Part shown: positions 1 through 13,449 of the stretch, one piece after another | How positions within the stretch are numbered: position 1 is the first letter of the stretch | How the letters are laid out: every line of letters begins with the position of its first letter | Origin: Onchocerca volvulus | Taxonomy: Eukaryota > Nematoda > Chromadorea > Rhabditida > Onchocercidae | Reading direction: 5' to 3' | DNA length: 64,000 nucleotides | Assembly (NCBI GenBank): GCA_000499405.2 | Contig: HG738137.1 | Coordinates: forward strand, 15,835,873 to 15,899,872 | Position numbers and translations under genes: made by a program | Notes under the pieces: generated by a model | Told to the model about the DNA's origin: nothing | Seen by the model: only the letters and a program-made list of their open reading frames with translations | Databases searched by the model: none

Positions 1-107
1 TTATTACTTCTATCATACCTTATTTTTAGCATTTGTTGTTCTTAATTTTCCAATATAATTTCTTCAAAATTTTATTATAAGTAGGAATTGATTTGCTATT
101 ATTGCAG

Positions 108-2389
108 GTGCGCAATCGAGCGACGGTTTTTTCTTTGGGTAATCGAGACAGCTTATTATCATCTGATTTAATGTCCCCACTTATTGTACCGCATGTGGCG
201 CAGCAAGCAAATGAACGGGTTTGTTATTCGATAAATATGGGAAAGAACGGTGATATATATATCTGTAGAACACTTTGTTTTCGTGCGAACATGTGATGAT
301 TTCTGGAAGATATTTGAGTTTTGGATATTAAAATTAATGTCTATGGATCAGACTAAGTCATTTGTCATTTGTCAGAAATATCCATATTATTAGAGAGCCG
401 TGTAATTCACAAATATTTTAATGCAATTTTGGCGATTGCTTTTATATTCCATTGAACAAAATTGCAGTTTCAATTTGAAAATTTATTTCGAAGTTTGCAA
501 TTTGCATTGGTGGATCATTCCTCTCACGAATATTTATTCATATCAGATTTTTTCATGATCAGTGGGCAAACTTCTGTTGAACTTTTTAGCGAAATTATAA
601 TGCGTACGATAACTACCTTATTGGTTAGCATTCAAATATAGTTTTTTAATAAATATTAAAATTGTCTTTTACAGTCAATCTAATGAATTTCTATTCTTCA
701 ATTACTTTTTTTTCCTTTCAGAAATCATGTGAAGAGCATATATCTTCTAATTATGATGCTATATCACTTTATATATGCATTGGTCTATGTTCAAAATACA
801 AAGAATTAATGATTGAACGAGGAGTTCCAGCTTTAGAGAGGTATTGAAGTTTTCATCTTCGCTTTTCTTAGTCATGAAGTCAAGCATTCTTGACAGATTG
901 ATTTAAATTTTCATGAAATGGAATTGAAGTGAAGTCTGAATTACAGTTATTGGAAAACATTGAAATGCACATTATGGCATCGTTTTGATATTGTTATGGG
1001 GTTGCATAATTCGAGTTTACATGACCTTGACGTGCATAAAATGCAGCTGCAACCAGATATTCATCCACATTACGTTAGCTTCAAATTCTGTAAACTTTGA
1101 ATACTCCAAATGTTATTATGTGTAAATCAGTTTTGTAGAATACTATCTTCTAATGGACGGAAAAAAAATTTTTCTACATACTGATTTTTGTTATGCTTCA
1201 GATTATAAGACGTTACGCGGAATTCACATGTGCATTACTGGTTTGCAATCAGACTTCGATGCATCAGATCGATCCACAATTACAGGTCTTATGCCTTATT
1301 ATTTTTGATTTCAGTTTAGGTGTTACATTTCTGATTTTGACGTTCCGCTCGATAAAACAAAAAATCGAAAATTCTTAATATTTAATATTCAGATAGAGCC
1401 TTTGCAGCTTTATTTGAGTAAGCAACAAGCTGAGATCGAAAATTTTCTAACTCGTATTACGGAACAACTAACTTCTCGTGTGCAGCAGCTGGTCTGTCTC
1501 ATCAATAATTATGATTTGATACTCAATGTTCTTGAGGTTTGCTGTTTAATTATTAGTTTTGTTAGTTAAATTTTATTTATTCTGTTGTTTATCACATTAT
1601 ATCTTTGTGTTGCAATGTTCATGTTAACAGGAACGAGCAACATTCGATTCGAAAGAAAAATCATCATTCTGGGAATTGAAACAGAATCGTATCAATGAAT
1701 ATGTTGAACTGTTGCTTCGACCTCATTTTGGTGATCTGATGTCATTTGTCAATGAATGTGAACCACTGATTGAACAGGGCCATAAGCAACTTTTAATTCG
1801 TTATTCGGGTAAGATATTTTAGCATTTTTTGAACAGAATGATTTGACTGTTAATAAAGTCATATTTATTAAGATAAGAAGGAGGAAAGGAAAAAAAAATC
1901 ATCGGGAAGTCACACAGTTCAGCTGTTCTATATACTTATTTTACTGGCTTTATGCATAAATTAGTAAAAATTCATTTTTCCATATTGCTAGATTCGATTT
2001 TTTTTGTGTCATGAACTGCATGAAATTCAGATAGTGTAACAAAAATTGTGCGAAGTTTTTGTGCTCATTGGAAGAAATCAATTGATGCAATAAATAACGA
2101 AATCGTTCGATCATTTACAAATTTCAAAAATGGTACCAGCATCTTGCAGGTTAGTTTATTCTTCACAGTTTTCCCAGTAAGCTGGGTCTGCTTTTTTGTG
2201 AATTATTTGAAGAATCGTTTTTGATGCGATTATATTTTTCAGGTGACATTTACACAATTTGTTCAGTATTATCATCGATTTAGCAAAGTATTATCACATG
2301 AAGTATTTGCAGAAAATACCGTCCTAAAGGAACTAGTCAATATTCACCACATTATGGTAGAAATAAAAAAATATAAACCAGTGTACTAA
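108..2389 (+). CDS. vps-52: VPS52, C-terminal part (gene enters from the left edge)
   Basis: Subunit of the GARP/EARP tethering complexes that capture endosome-derived vesicles at the trans-Golgi. Nine exons read in one frame: 108-218, 468-623, 722-840, 947-1073, 1202-1285, 1393-1536, 1631-1808, 2031-2149, 2243-2389. They total 1185 nt (394 residues plus stop), all with GT-AG introns. The peptide tracks the VPS52 C-terminal half from memory: a block reading SPLIVPHVAQQANER, then FENLFRSLQFALVDHSSHEY, NYDAISLYICI, GVPALER, RRYAEF, LINNYD, RSFTNFKNGTS and the tail NIHHIMVEIKKYKP. The N-terminal coiled-coil half lies outside the window. A polyadenylation signal AATAAA is at 2513-2518, 124 nt past the stop. 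No frame break was seen, so the gene is probably active. Family call is firm; exact exon ends are inferred. Confidence 0.9.
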
Positions 2390-2518
2390 TTTGTATATGT
2401 TTTATTTCAATTTTTCACTTGCTTATGATTTTTGTATGTATTTTTATATTTATCGAATCGCAATGGATTTTTTCTTTTATTGGGTAGTATGCTTAGATTA
2501 TATTGCAGCATGAATAAA

Positions 2519-4070
2519 TTGATTCTTCCACATTTTATTTTTCCTTAAAAAGAGATATTTTTTTATGATTATAAATATCCATATTATCTAGGTTGACTTA
2601 CTGCAAAATTATTTGACATGAAGAATACTGCTATAATTATCCAAATATTCATATTCAGTATATTTCATTCTTAATGATAAGATCACTATACTCTATTCCG
2701 GTACGACATGCAGCATTGTTAATTGGAAATGAATTCGATATATATATCCATTCAAGAATCGGTTCTAATCTTTCCGTTGGATCTTTAGTAAATTTCGATA
2801 TGGTTTTAAACCGGATCAAAAATGGAAAAATAAAAAATCAGACGGACTATTTAATATTTTATTATATAAATGAAATTAGCATTGGAGTACTGATAAGTAT
2901 TCCTGGCACGATGCATATAAGCCAACAAATATTTAACAATATAGACATCCTGTATATCTATTTAATACTAAAGATATGCATATCTGAAACACTAATAATC
3001 TTACATATCAATATTTTTAAAAAATAAAAAATAAAATATTCTCAGTTAGATATTCTTCTCTATCGTGAAAATTTTTTCTTTTTTTTGGAGAAATTGAAGA
3101 TTGTTTGTTTGTAATTGAAGCTAGACTAATTGCAGTTGTGGGATACGCAAATTTCATTTGTATTCATAGTTCGGAGCTTTTTTTTTTTAAAGCCAAGAGA
3201 AAAAATGAAATAAAGTTATCACGCTCTCACCTATTGTGTGATAGAAGCTCTTTTATAACATAGTTTATTACAGTACAGTTTATAGATAAATATGGAAAAT
3301 ACAATCAATAACTTGAATATTTATCTTATAGATGGTAGGAGAATTTATGCTGAGGTTTATTTGAAGTTTTGGAAATTGATCAGATTTGATGAGGGACTGA
3401 ATAGGTATTAATGGTAGGAAATAATGGATGAAAATTTGAAGAATTAAACCGAGTTAAAGGATTCCACTGGTCCAGAGGATGTTTTATGAAGATAACATAT
3501 CCTTTTTATAATGGACTTGTTTAGAATATTCTGGTACCTGTTGCTCAGTCTTAATATAATTCTGTAATCCGCAAATTTGAGATATTAGAGGGAGAAAGAT
3601 GGGATTGCTTTATGCTTATTAATTAAATGACAGCTTCGAACATTATATTGATTTTAGGATGCATGGGATATTATATTGATTTTTTATCATTAATCATGAA
3701 TGGAATGGTGTAAACAGGAGATAATAGCCAATGATGTCACAGAATATATCAATTTTCTGGAAAAGGTTCACGAAAAAACTCTTATCAAAAAAGCTCACAA
3801 TTTTTCGAGAAAAACTCTGCTGCTACATTAAATAATTTGTATCATCGGCAGTTTAAATAATCGAAGTAACAAATTCACAAAAAGTTATAGTTTTTTAATG
3901 AAAAATTTTTCCTTAAAATCTGTCTTAAATATTTCCCAAATAAATTTCAAAAAAAAAAAAAATTTAAAATAAGAAAAGATTCAAATACGAAGAATCATTC
4001 ATCACTTTACTACCATTACATATTCTTCTGTTCTGTTAATATTTTTCAGTTATTTTTATTACGGAAATTG
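2519..4070. other. intergenic, no gene recognised
   Basis: AT-rich spacer between vps-52 and the EGF gene. It holds one 117-codon open frame (2674-3027, +) without recognisable similarity, and several A/T runs. A TTTTTCAG at about 4042-4049, 21 nt before the next start codon, looks like a trans-splice acceptor. Confidence 0.6.
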
Positions 4071-7000
4071 ATGTGCGGTCGTTTCAATCTTAAATTGTCG
4101 TCTATTTTGTTGTTAAAAATTTTAGCGTTTGTTGGTAAAGCGCAACGAAGTCAAGAGAAGGCTTTTTTAAGCGATTTTAATCAAACATTGATTGAAAAAT
4201 ATGCAAGGTATAAAATGTTTCAAGCAATTTATTTATATAATGCTTTGATTTCTTTAAATTTCGTTTAGTCTTACTTTAATATTTTCAAAATTTAAGTGAA
4301 ATAAAATCGATGAATAGATATGATCAACTTTATTATATGAATATTCTTGGTCAACTTGCATTTTATTCTCGAATTTATCGACTGTGGATTGAACAACCAT
4401 CTACATCTTACAGTAATTTCATATATTCGTTTCCGGCGATTAATTTTTCGAATGATCTTCATAAAATATGCATCCAAGGATTTAAGGTCAATAATTGATT
4501 TTTTATTTTAAACAAATTTTAACAGCTATTCGTCATGAAAAAGAAATTATAAGAAAAATACTTTTTTTTATTGCTTACTTTTGACAGTTTTGAAATATGA
4601 ATCTTCAAAAAAACATTTGATCGGATGAAATAATTTTTAATTGTTTTTATTAATTTCAGATTTTCAGTCTACAGAATTGTAATTATTTATTATTAAATTA
4701 ATTGTTGAGAAATTAGAATACTCTGTTATTCGAGCACATTTCGTATTTCATATAATTTATAGACAAATTATGATTCGATCCATAAATTGAAATTTTGAAA
4801 TTGACTATTCATGAAGATTGTTTCATTCGATCAAATGCTTTACTTGAAAATTTGCAATGACCTATTTTTATTTTTGATTTGATCCATTTCCAATATCGCT
4901 TCTCTATGACTGTTAACGTATCACATAGTGTTGTCGCTATTTTGTAATCGAATGAGTCACTGAACTGTCACGAAAGAATAATAATTCAAAATAGAGTAGT
5001 AATTAAAAATGAAGCTGAAAAATAATTTAGAATTATGATTGAAAATGTGAAGAATCTATATTAGAATTTAGAAATTTAATACATTATTTGCACATTGGAT
5101 TGTATTATCTAATTCTAATTTGAAATCAAATACAATAACACGTTTTATAGTTATGCATTGATACCATATGGGAAGATATTAAAAAGCGTAATGTATTTCT
5201 TTTTACATCCGATATTTATGATGAATTTATTATAAGGTATATTTTTATATATTCCATTTTGTCAAGAAAAATTAAAATTAATTTTCCAAATTTAACGATC
5301 ATTTGGTTAATTGTGCAATATGAAGATCACATAATTTTATTTTGATTGAATAGAAAATCATTTCCATTCTCATTTTCAAATTTTCTAAAAAATTCTTTTG
5401 AATAAATATTATTATAATTAAGAAAGAGTGAAGTTCGTCGATTAATTCATCAAGAAATGTTCGATCATGATTTTTCGGCTATTTATTTAATGTGTTGGAT
5501 GACGATGAATAGCATTAGTATCATGGAAAAATTACCATATTGCGATATTCAACCGATATTTACACCTATTGTTAGCAGTTGATGGAAATTTCTATTAAAA
5601 TTTTTAATTTATCAATAATGTATGACTGTTCTAAGTTTTTGAAACATTTAATGAAAAAAAAATGGAATGTAATTAAATTATTTAGAAGTATTCTATATTT
5701 CTTGTTCATTCTTTTTTTTTTTTTTTTCATATTATAATAAATAATATGATTATTTGAAAATTCAGCATTTTTTGATTTAAAAGTATAATTAATATTATAA
5801 TATTATGTTGTTCCACACAATAATACATTTTAATTATAATTTTTGATAAAAATAGAAGTTATGGATAGCTTCGATTATACTGTCATCCAGTGTTTCATCA
5901 TTTGTTTTGAAATAGTCAAATTCATGTTATTTTCATTTTTGCTCATTAAAATTTCTCAGATAAATTTGCATATTTTTTTGAAATGATTTGTGACAAATAA
6001 TTTTTGTTTGCAGGAGGAAATTGCGGAAGAAGGAAAAAAGCGAAGACCAAAAGAATATATCGTAAGTCAATTTTTATATTTTATTCAAATATTTGAATTT
6101 CTTTCACATCATAAATTCATTGTTTGTTTTTTCATAAAATGAACAAAAAAAGCAAGTAGTTATTATTACAGTGGCCAAATCAATTGCTTGCTAGAAACTT
6201 GACATTCAATGGTACCCTCCATATAACATTAGGATCTTTTGATACGGAACCATTTCGATGCGCAAAATCAAGGTTAAAATATTTTATAAAATAAGATTTT
6301 TCTAAATTCCGAAATATTTAATGAAGAAAAAAATGGAAGTAATTAAAGTATTTAGAAGTATTACTGTTTCCCTACTTATAGTTTCATTTGATTTAATATG
6401 TTATTGTTGTATATTCAAAAATACCATGCATTACTTTTATTACTGTATTAGTTAAGCTTCATGTGCCCAGCTCCAGCAAGTTTACATATAATAAAACTGT
6501 AAATGTTCTTTTGCTCAAAATCTTAAATCTTCGAAATTTCTCAAACACGCGCCTTATACATATAAGTTCAAAATTCAATATCTCCGAAAGTTCTTATTTA
6601 TTGCTTTGAAAATTTGAAACAACGTTGCATTCGAATACATTCATGTTTTTATATACTTTTTATATACACGCATTGCAATAATTTAGTCTGGCTAAGTGAT
6701 GAAGAAAGAAAGAGAAAGCACACGTCTCTAATATGTTTAATTTCACAATGCTTGTGAGTATACATTGTTCATTGTCTGTGTAGATATAGAGAGATTGTCT
6801 GGCTTGTCGATTCTGGAAACGTGCAAAATATAATTCTATATGTGAGTAATCACATGCTAGATCTAAACCGCACAATTCTAAAGATTGACCCTCATTTTTA
6901 CTGTCCGTGATTGCAAATGTCAATCGATTTGGGAATTGCAATCCCTTAAATTGTAATGGCACATCTGTTAGGATCATAGGAATGCGAGGAATGATGAGGT

Positions 7001-10000
7001 CATCACTTTTGAAAAATCCAATCAAGATTGTTGCTTCTAAACGTTGCTCATTAATTTTTTTACTGCGAGCCGCGTGCTATTGCAAAGTTTTGACTGATTG
7101 ATATTTCGCAACATGATTATTGGCACGCCGATTTTCAAATGCAGTACATGTGAGGCATTCCTGGCAGATCGAGTGAATTCAAATATTCTGTTCGATAATT
7201 AACTGCTTCATCTACTTCCACAGCAGTATCAACGAACTTTTATGTGACTGCTTCGCTTTGAATGTTAGAAAGAATAATATTGTTAAGTTCGTAGAAGCTT
7301 TCTTGTTGGCTCCAAGAATTGTTCGTTCACTCAGCCAGTCGTGATTCTTATAATTGGTTTGAATATTAGGAAATTACTTTTTTAACAAATTATTTTTTTG
7401 ACATCACTAAATTGCAGAAGTTATGAGACAATGAAATCCGTCCCGAGTCAAATTAATCGCCACCTTTCCGTTCTTTTTTTTCCAACAATTGATGTGAAAT
7501 TATCGCAGCTGATCGGTCGTTTTGCAGCTGGACATGCAAGTTCTAGTTAATTTTAACATCTTTACGTGTCGCCACAAAATAGAATATTTCAGGCAAGCAT
7601 TTATTTCATCCATTGGTGTCGATCGAGGAATTATAGGTAATGTTTGCCTGGAGTCTCCTGCAGTAAATATTAATGCGTTTCCATATGGTCTAATATTTTC
7701 GCGCAAATCTTGCAACGATCGATCGACAGCCTCACCGATTTTTTGTGCGCCATTTTACATTCATCCCAAACAATAAGTTTGTATTTTGCAATACTTTTCC
7801 CATGCCGGATGTTTTGGAAATTTTGCATGTGGGAGTTTCAATGATTTGCATGCTCAATGGCAATTTTAAAGCGGAATGAGCATTCTTCTACCTGGTAACA
7901 ATGTTGCAGCTATTCTGGATAATTCAAGAGCTAAGGCTTTGTCATTTTGGTATCGAATTGCTAATAGAATCAATCTAATTAGGAATGTTTTATCAGTTCC
8001 TCCTGGCGCATCTAAAAGGACGATTTCTCTAAACTGGTTGTCGGCAATTTCATTACTTCATCGTAAATGCCTTTTTGTTCAAGACTTAGCTAAGTTAATA
8101 TTTGATTGCACATACGACAAAAGATCATCCTTGCTGTGATTTCTTTCACGACGCAATTCTACATCGAACGAAGCAGCAGATCAATTCGTTGATGGTATCC
8201 GCAATTGACTGAGAACTTTATTCGCCTGTCTAAGCACAGTTTCATTGCTGCTTATGTAACTTTCAGCCCGATACTGTTGATTTCATCAATATATAATACT
8301 GCACTCCCATCACTTTTTTCTGGTTGTACATCAAAAACTGCCATGTCGCTGCCTTTATTCACTCACTTACAAATGTATTTGATCGATTTAACGGAATAAT
8401 AGTATTTTACGTTTATGTGAGCTTTGCATATTTTAATAGCAAAGACAAATATGGAACCACCCACCGGTTATCTACTTCGATGTCATCTTTCTACATTTGT
8501 ATGGTTGCTAATTTACGCCATTTTTTACTGATCTTCTTCTGTACAAAGTATATCCATCTGTGTTGAATACTAATGTGTTGAATATTAATGCTGGAAGATA
8601 TCGTCTAGAGCATTTCATCTATCATGCATGGTGAATTTGGATTCAGTATATCACAAGATCCATATATCATATTTCTCGTCACAACTTCATGCAATTATCA
8701 ACATAGGAATCGGGTATCTCAACCAAATAACATCGTCGATTTCGTTTGAATCTGTCGCAGGTATATAAATAAAAAGTAGTTATATCTATATCGAAACACT
8801 CGCCTATTCGAATTTAACATTGTTTCAAAATTTCAAATCAATCGGTGAGCTTGAAACGTTGTATCAAAATAAAAAGCGTAGATGCGGTCAATAAATTCAA
8901 TCCGCTCACTTACTTTAACCTGTTCATAGATGGGACAGGTTAAAAAAAAATTATATATGTCTTAATAAAAAAGTGCACATTCAAATGTTTCATCAAAATT
9001 TGAAAGCAGTCGATGTAAAGATTGCAAAATGATATAAAAATTTGAAAGCAGTCGAAAAAGAAGTCGCAAAATCAGGTAGCAAAATAACAGCAACGGTTAT
9101 TTACATTTTTATTATATTAATATTATGAAGATGAATCGTAATAACTTACAGCTTTTGCGTAAATAGTTGCAATCCATCACCATGCCCAGGAAATGGTACT
9201 TGTATATTAAAATCAAGCTACAATGAAGATCTTATAGGAATGTACCGAAATTTATGGAATATTTCATGTACTTGTCCCGAAAAAGGATATATATTTCGGT
9301 AAATAAAGAAAATTAATTCATATTTATCTTTCTTTTTTTTTCCTGATTTATTTATTTACACTATCTATTAAGTTAACATTAGTTTTCTTATTTGACAAAA
9401 ATTATTCAAAATAGAATTAACTTTAAAAATTTCGATTTAATTTACAAGTCAATTATTTAAGGTTTTTATTACTTCCATTTATTTGTAAAATTGATTCTTT
9501 CAATTATTACTTATAGATTTGATGTAGACAAATGTGTAGATATTAACGAATGCTTATATGTTAACTGCGAACAAACATATGGTGATGAATTTTGTCAATT
9601 TAATTTTTCGTTTTTTTTCTTTTTTTTTTTAAATTTAATGAATTATTCTACTAATATTATGAAATTTCAGATTAAAATGTCAAATATTACAAAAATAAAT
9701 AATTTTTATATGAAATTCATAAATATTCGTCAATTACTATCATTTAATTGGATTATTAATGAATATTAGTTAATAAGTCAAGAAATACTGGTTGATAAAT
9801 TAATAAATATTCGCCATTTTTTTTTTTTTTCAGATAATTCGGAATGCGCTAATTTGGAAGGTTCCTACGAATGTGTATGTAAATTAGGATATAATTTTAT
9901 AAATAAAGCCTGCGTACCTATAAAATTATTCCCCGGTATATCTTGGCAAGGGCCGGCGCTTGCTGGAACAACAAAATTTCTCCCTCAAATGGTAATTTTA

Positions 10001-10036
10001 ATTATTTGTTTATTGCTATCTGCATGGCAAAAATAA
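4071..10036 (+). CDS. secreted, probably GPI-anchored protein with two EGF-like modules
   Basis: Nine exons give 374 residues: 4071-4207, 4297-4486, 5151-5236, 5423-5570, 6014-6061, 6172-6272, 9152-9298, 9517-9581, 9834-10036. The sum (1125 nt) and every phase agree, including across the 2.9-kb intron 6273-9151 that holds a Helitron. Residues 1-25 form a signal peptide. The middle 200 residues match nothing I know and contain N-glycosylation sequons. Residues about 250-295 hold an EGF-like module (CNPSPCPGNGTC ... CTCPEKGY). Next comes DVDKCVDINEC, a calcium-binding EGF start, ending CVCKLGY. The last 16 residues are hydrophobic after a small-residue stretch (ALAGTT), as in a GPI signal; one transmembrane helix is the alternative. 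The start was chosen because a TTTTTCAG lies 21 nt upstream. Acceptor 9166 instead of 9151 would also keep frame. Function unknown; a nematode-specific surface protein is inferred. Confidence 0.75.
6448..9131 (-). mobile_element. decayed Helitron (about 2.7 kb) inside an intron of the EGF gene
   Basis: Read on the minus strand, the left end near 9119-9131 matches the 5' end of the second Helitron copy at 25404. Both share the block AAAAATGTAAAT, then CGTTGCTGTTATT, and the sub-terminal block around 8917-8942 (reverse complement of AACCTGT...GTAAGTGAGC). The 3' end near 6448 reads CTAA followed by T, fitting the Helitron CTRR-T rule, and aligns with about 27410-27466. A Pif1-like helicase relic lies between. 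The element is opposite in direction to the host gene. Its 5' boundary is uncertain by about 12 nt because the canonical TC is not clear-cut. Confidence 0.72.
6660..8100 (-). pseudogene. Helitron Pif1-like helicase, broken
   Basis: Minus-strand fragments follow helicase order. Around 8000-8040 is the Walker A segment LLDAPGGTDKTFLIRLIL; the usual GGTGKT has become GGTDKT. Then LELSRIAATLLPGRR and a stop. Around 7760-7790 is Walker B, IVWDE, in another frame. At 7500-7715 the segment ends in NALIFTAGDSRQTLPIIPRS and continues to NACLKYSILWRHVKMLKL. At 6660-7025 is the C-terminal part, IPRIPMILTDVPLQFKGLQF. At least three frame changes or stops separate these pieces, so no product is expected. 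The Walker A glycine change alone should abolish ATP binding. Confidence 0.88.
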
Positions 10037-10412
10037 TATTGTTTGTTGCTACTTGCATGGTAAATTACTTGCTTATTGTTATTTGCATGACCAATTATTT
10101 GTTTTTTTTATTTATATAATAATTTGTTAATTGTTATTTGCATTTTTATCGCTATTTATATTACAATTTATTGTTCTTCGTATAGTAGATTGTTTGTTTA
10201 TTTGCACTGCATTAAAGATTTATTGCCATTAATATTGCAGATGTTTTCAATAATTAATCTTGGGGAAATAAAGAAAATGTTTTTTTTTTTTCAAAAAAAT
10301 CATTCCAAATTTTTTAAATTGCTCAGAATTTTCAAAAATATCACGAATATTAGATATGATAAGATATTGTTACAATAAGAATTGATTAAATGACGATTGG
10401 AATTAAATTTCA

Positions 10413-13400
10413 TTAATTCAATTTCATTGCATTCGAACTTGCCACCATCTTATTACGTCTTCGATTAACAAGCTGAAAATTAATTTTGGGAAAAAACATT
10501 TAGGGAAAGCAAATTATTCTTTATTATAAGTAGAATGAGGAAAAAAGAAAATTTTGGTAGAAAAGTTACTAAGATTACTTTCCTATCAATTATTTTCTTT
10601 TCTTCTTTTTATTGAAAAATAGTTATCTTTTTATAAGATTCATATAAATATTAAATTTTAATTTACTTATCTAAAGTATATCTGCAAAAAGTCAATTTCC
10701 TAATCTTGAAGATTTATATAATTACGGTGATTTTCATAAATTACAACTAACTGATTATCATAATAACAATAATAATTATAGCAAATCATTATGATAATAT
10801 TCATTAGTTGCATCATTTAACATGATTGTAATATATTGCATAAGTTTTATAAATTTAAAGTATTTATTCTATACGATAAAATTATCACATCGTATTTTCA
10901 TTAAGATAATAATCATTTTCGTAATACTGATAAGACGAAAATGTAATTAAATGGAAAATTTCAGGATGCTTCTTTTTCCTTCTGTTAGTAAAATTTATCG
11001 CAAAAAAAAAAAAAAAAAAGAAAAAGTTTTCTTCCATCATCAAACAGTACAATATCATTCTATGAACATAAAGTTAAAGTTCTTACCTCTCCTAACTGTG
11101 CAATACTAAATGCGTCAAAACCTGGATCAGGTTTAGGTATTGTTTGCACCCTAATTGGTTTTTGTTGCTTTTGCGAAACTTCACATGATGGAAAACCAGT
11201 TAGTCCACAAGGAAATTGTTCATACTTTACTTGACCATTTTCACTGCAAATGAAATAATCTTAATTAATCACAAGTTCGATAATTTTATTGGTTTATTAA
11301 TACTAAGTATGCTCACTGATAATATCAATGGCATTTGATACCATTTCATCGATTCAAAAATCTCGAAATAATTTATTTGACAAATCAAGTAATCATTATT
11401 GTCAGCTAAAATAGTTAAGAAACTATCATCCATTTTTCCTCTCTTGTTGAATTTTATTTATTCATAAATTTCCAATAAAACTTACACATAACAACTATAT
11501 AACATATTCTTATCAGTGATACTATCACCAATTTCAATATTTCGTCCTGTTTCATCCACGTAGCAACCTAAATTTATGACTAAATTTCAAGTTCAATTTT
11601 TAAGTACCAATGTAAATTTAATATAAAACTAAAAATTTTTTCAAATTTATAATTTCAAAAAATTAATCGATTCAAATTAGAAAAAAAAAGTCAGTTTCTT
11701 TTTCTTTCTTGCCTTTAATAAAAAAGTTTATAAAATTTTACCAATAATATCAACTATTCCATTTTTACATTCATAACGCAAATGATTTTTTGCAAAATTT
11801 TCCCCTTCTTTATATTTATTGCCATATTTCATACATCCAGTTGCTATAATATCAAAAAATTTTGAATTCTAAAAACAAATTTAATCGAAAATTATGCAAT
11901 AATTAAAAATGATGAAAAGGTAACTTATTAATTTTATAAATCTTTTATTGATTTTTTTCGTTCTAATTTTTTAAATGTTAAAATTAGTAAAAAAATACAT
12001 TAATACTTTTTTTATAATATTGAATATTATCATTTTTATCATCACAATAATGCATTGTTCCATCCACTTCAACCGTTGTACCAGGTTTCATATCTATTTT
12101 CACTTTATTTTTGTCAATATAATAGCAACCTGAAAACATATAATATTTTCAAAAACTTTTTAAAATTATTTTTTGAAAAAATTTATGAAAAAAATTTGGA
12201 TGAATTTTTCGATACCTTAAGAATTTAAACTTCAAATACTGTAATATACTCCTATTTACTAATTATTTGACCGTTTCAATTAAAATACATTTGATGAAAA
12301 TTAAATTAAACTATTAATTTGATTACCAATTATTTCGTAACCATTTTCGCCGCATTTCATCAAGAAAAATTCAGATCGAATTTCATCACCGGCATGATAT
12401 AACTTACCATCCACATTACAAGCATTTTCTGCAATATTAATTTCATGGAAATTTCCAAAAAATAAACAGTAATATTTGAATATTTCAAAACAAAATTACG
12501 ACAAAATTTGACGAAATATGATGAAATATTACAAAAATGCTGTGTATTATTTTAAAATTAAAAAAGAATTGAAAAATTAAAAATTAATTAATTAAAAAGA
12601 ATTCCTTCTGTATAAATTGCTGTTTCATTATTTGCATGATGAGTACATTTATGCCAAAATCCATCTTTATCAAATGTTTGACCAACTTTTATCAATGCTT
12701 TGCCAGTTCGTTCGGATCCGATACAAGCTGTAACAAAAATAGAAAAAATATTGTTAATGTTTGTCAGAAATTGTTTAAAATATTAAATATTGAAAAATTT
12801 TAATTATAAAATTTTACAGCAAAAAAATTAAACAGCAATTTGATTATTTGATTATTATAGCAAAAAAAATCGTTTTTTTTTTTTTCGTTAATTTCATCTT
12901 ATATTTTCTATGATTAATGATTTTTAATAAATATGCTACTTTTAATTATTATTGCTTAGTTTGATTCAATGGATAGTACCACGGATTTTATCATCTTATC
13001 AGAATTATCCTTTTAATTTTGAATACTTTCATTTTATACATCATAATTATTAAGCAATAATATAGGAAACCAAATTAATTTCTTAATATTTAAGCGATTC
13101 TTAATAATCAATTAATTGTTACATTCTATTGTATGTCATTTTCGACAATTATTTTATCATTCTTAAGCATATTTTTTGTGCTTCCATTATTTCAAATAAA
13201 TCAAACAGTTTTTCATTTCAAATTATCCGAACTTTAATTAAAACAAGAATGAATGACAATTAATTGTAACGCCATTATATTTTATATTATTCGATTAATT
13301 AATATAACCGTAGTACTGGATATTATTTTTTTATATAATCGTGTAATTTAAGAAATATAATATAGTTTTTCAAATATCTTCGATATTTGAAATTTTTTTG

Positions 13401-13417
13401 TTTATTTGCCGAATTTA

Positions 13418-13449
<32 letters not shown>

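Noticed and set aside
2674..3027. 117-codon open frame on the plus strand
   Set aside because: No recognisable domain, no splice partners in phase, and Ile-rich composition expected from AT-rich DNA.
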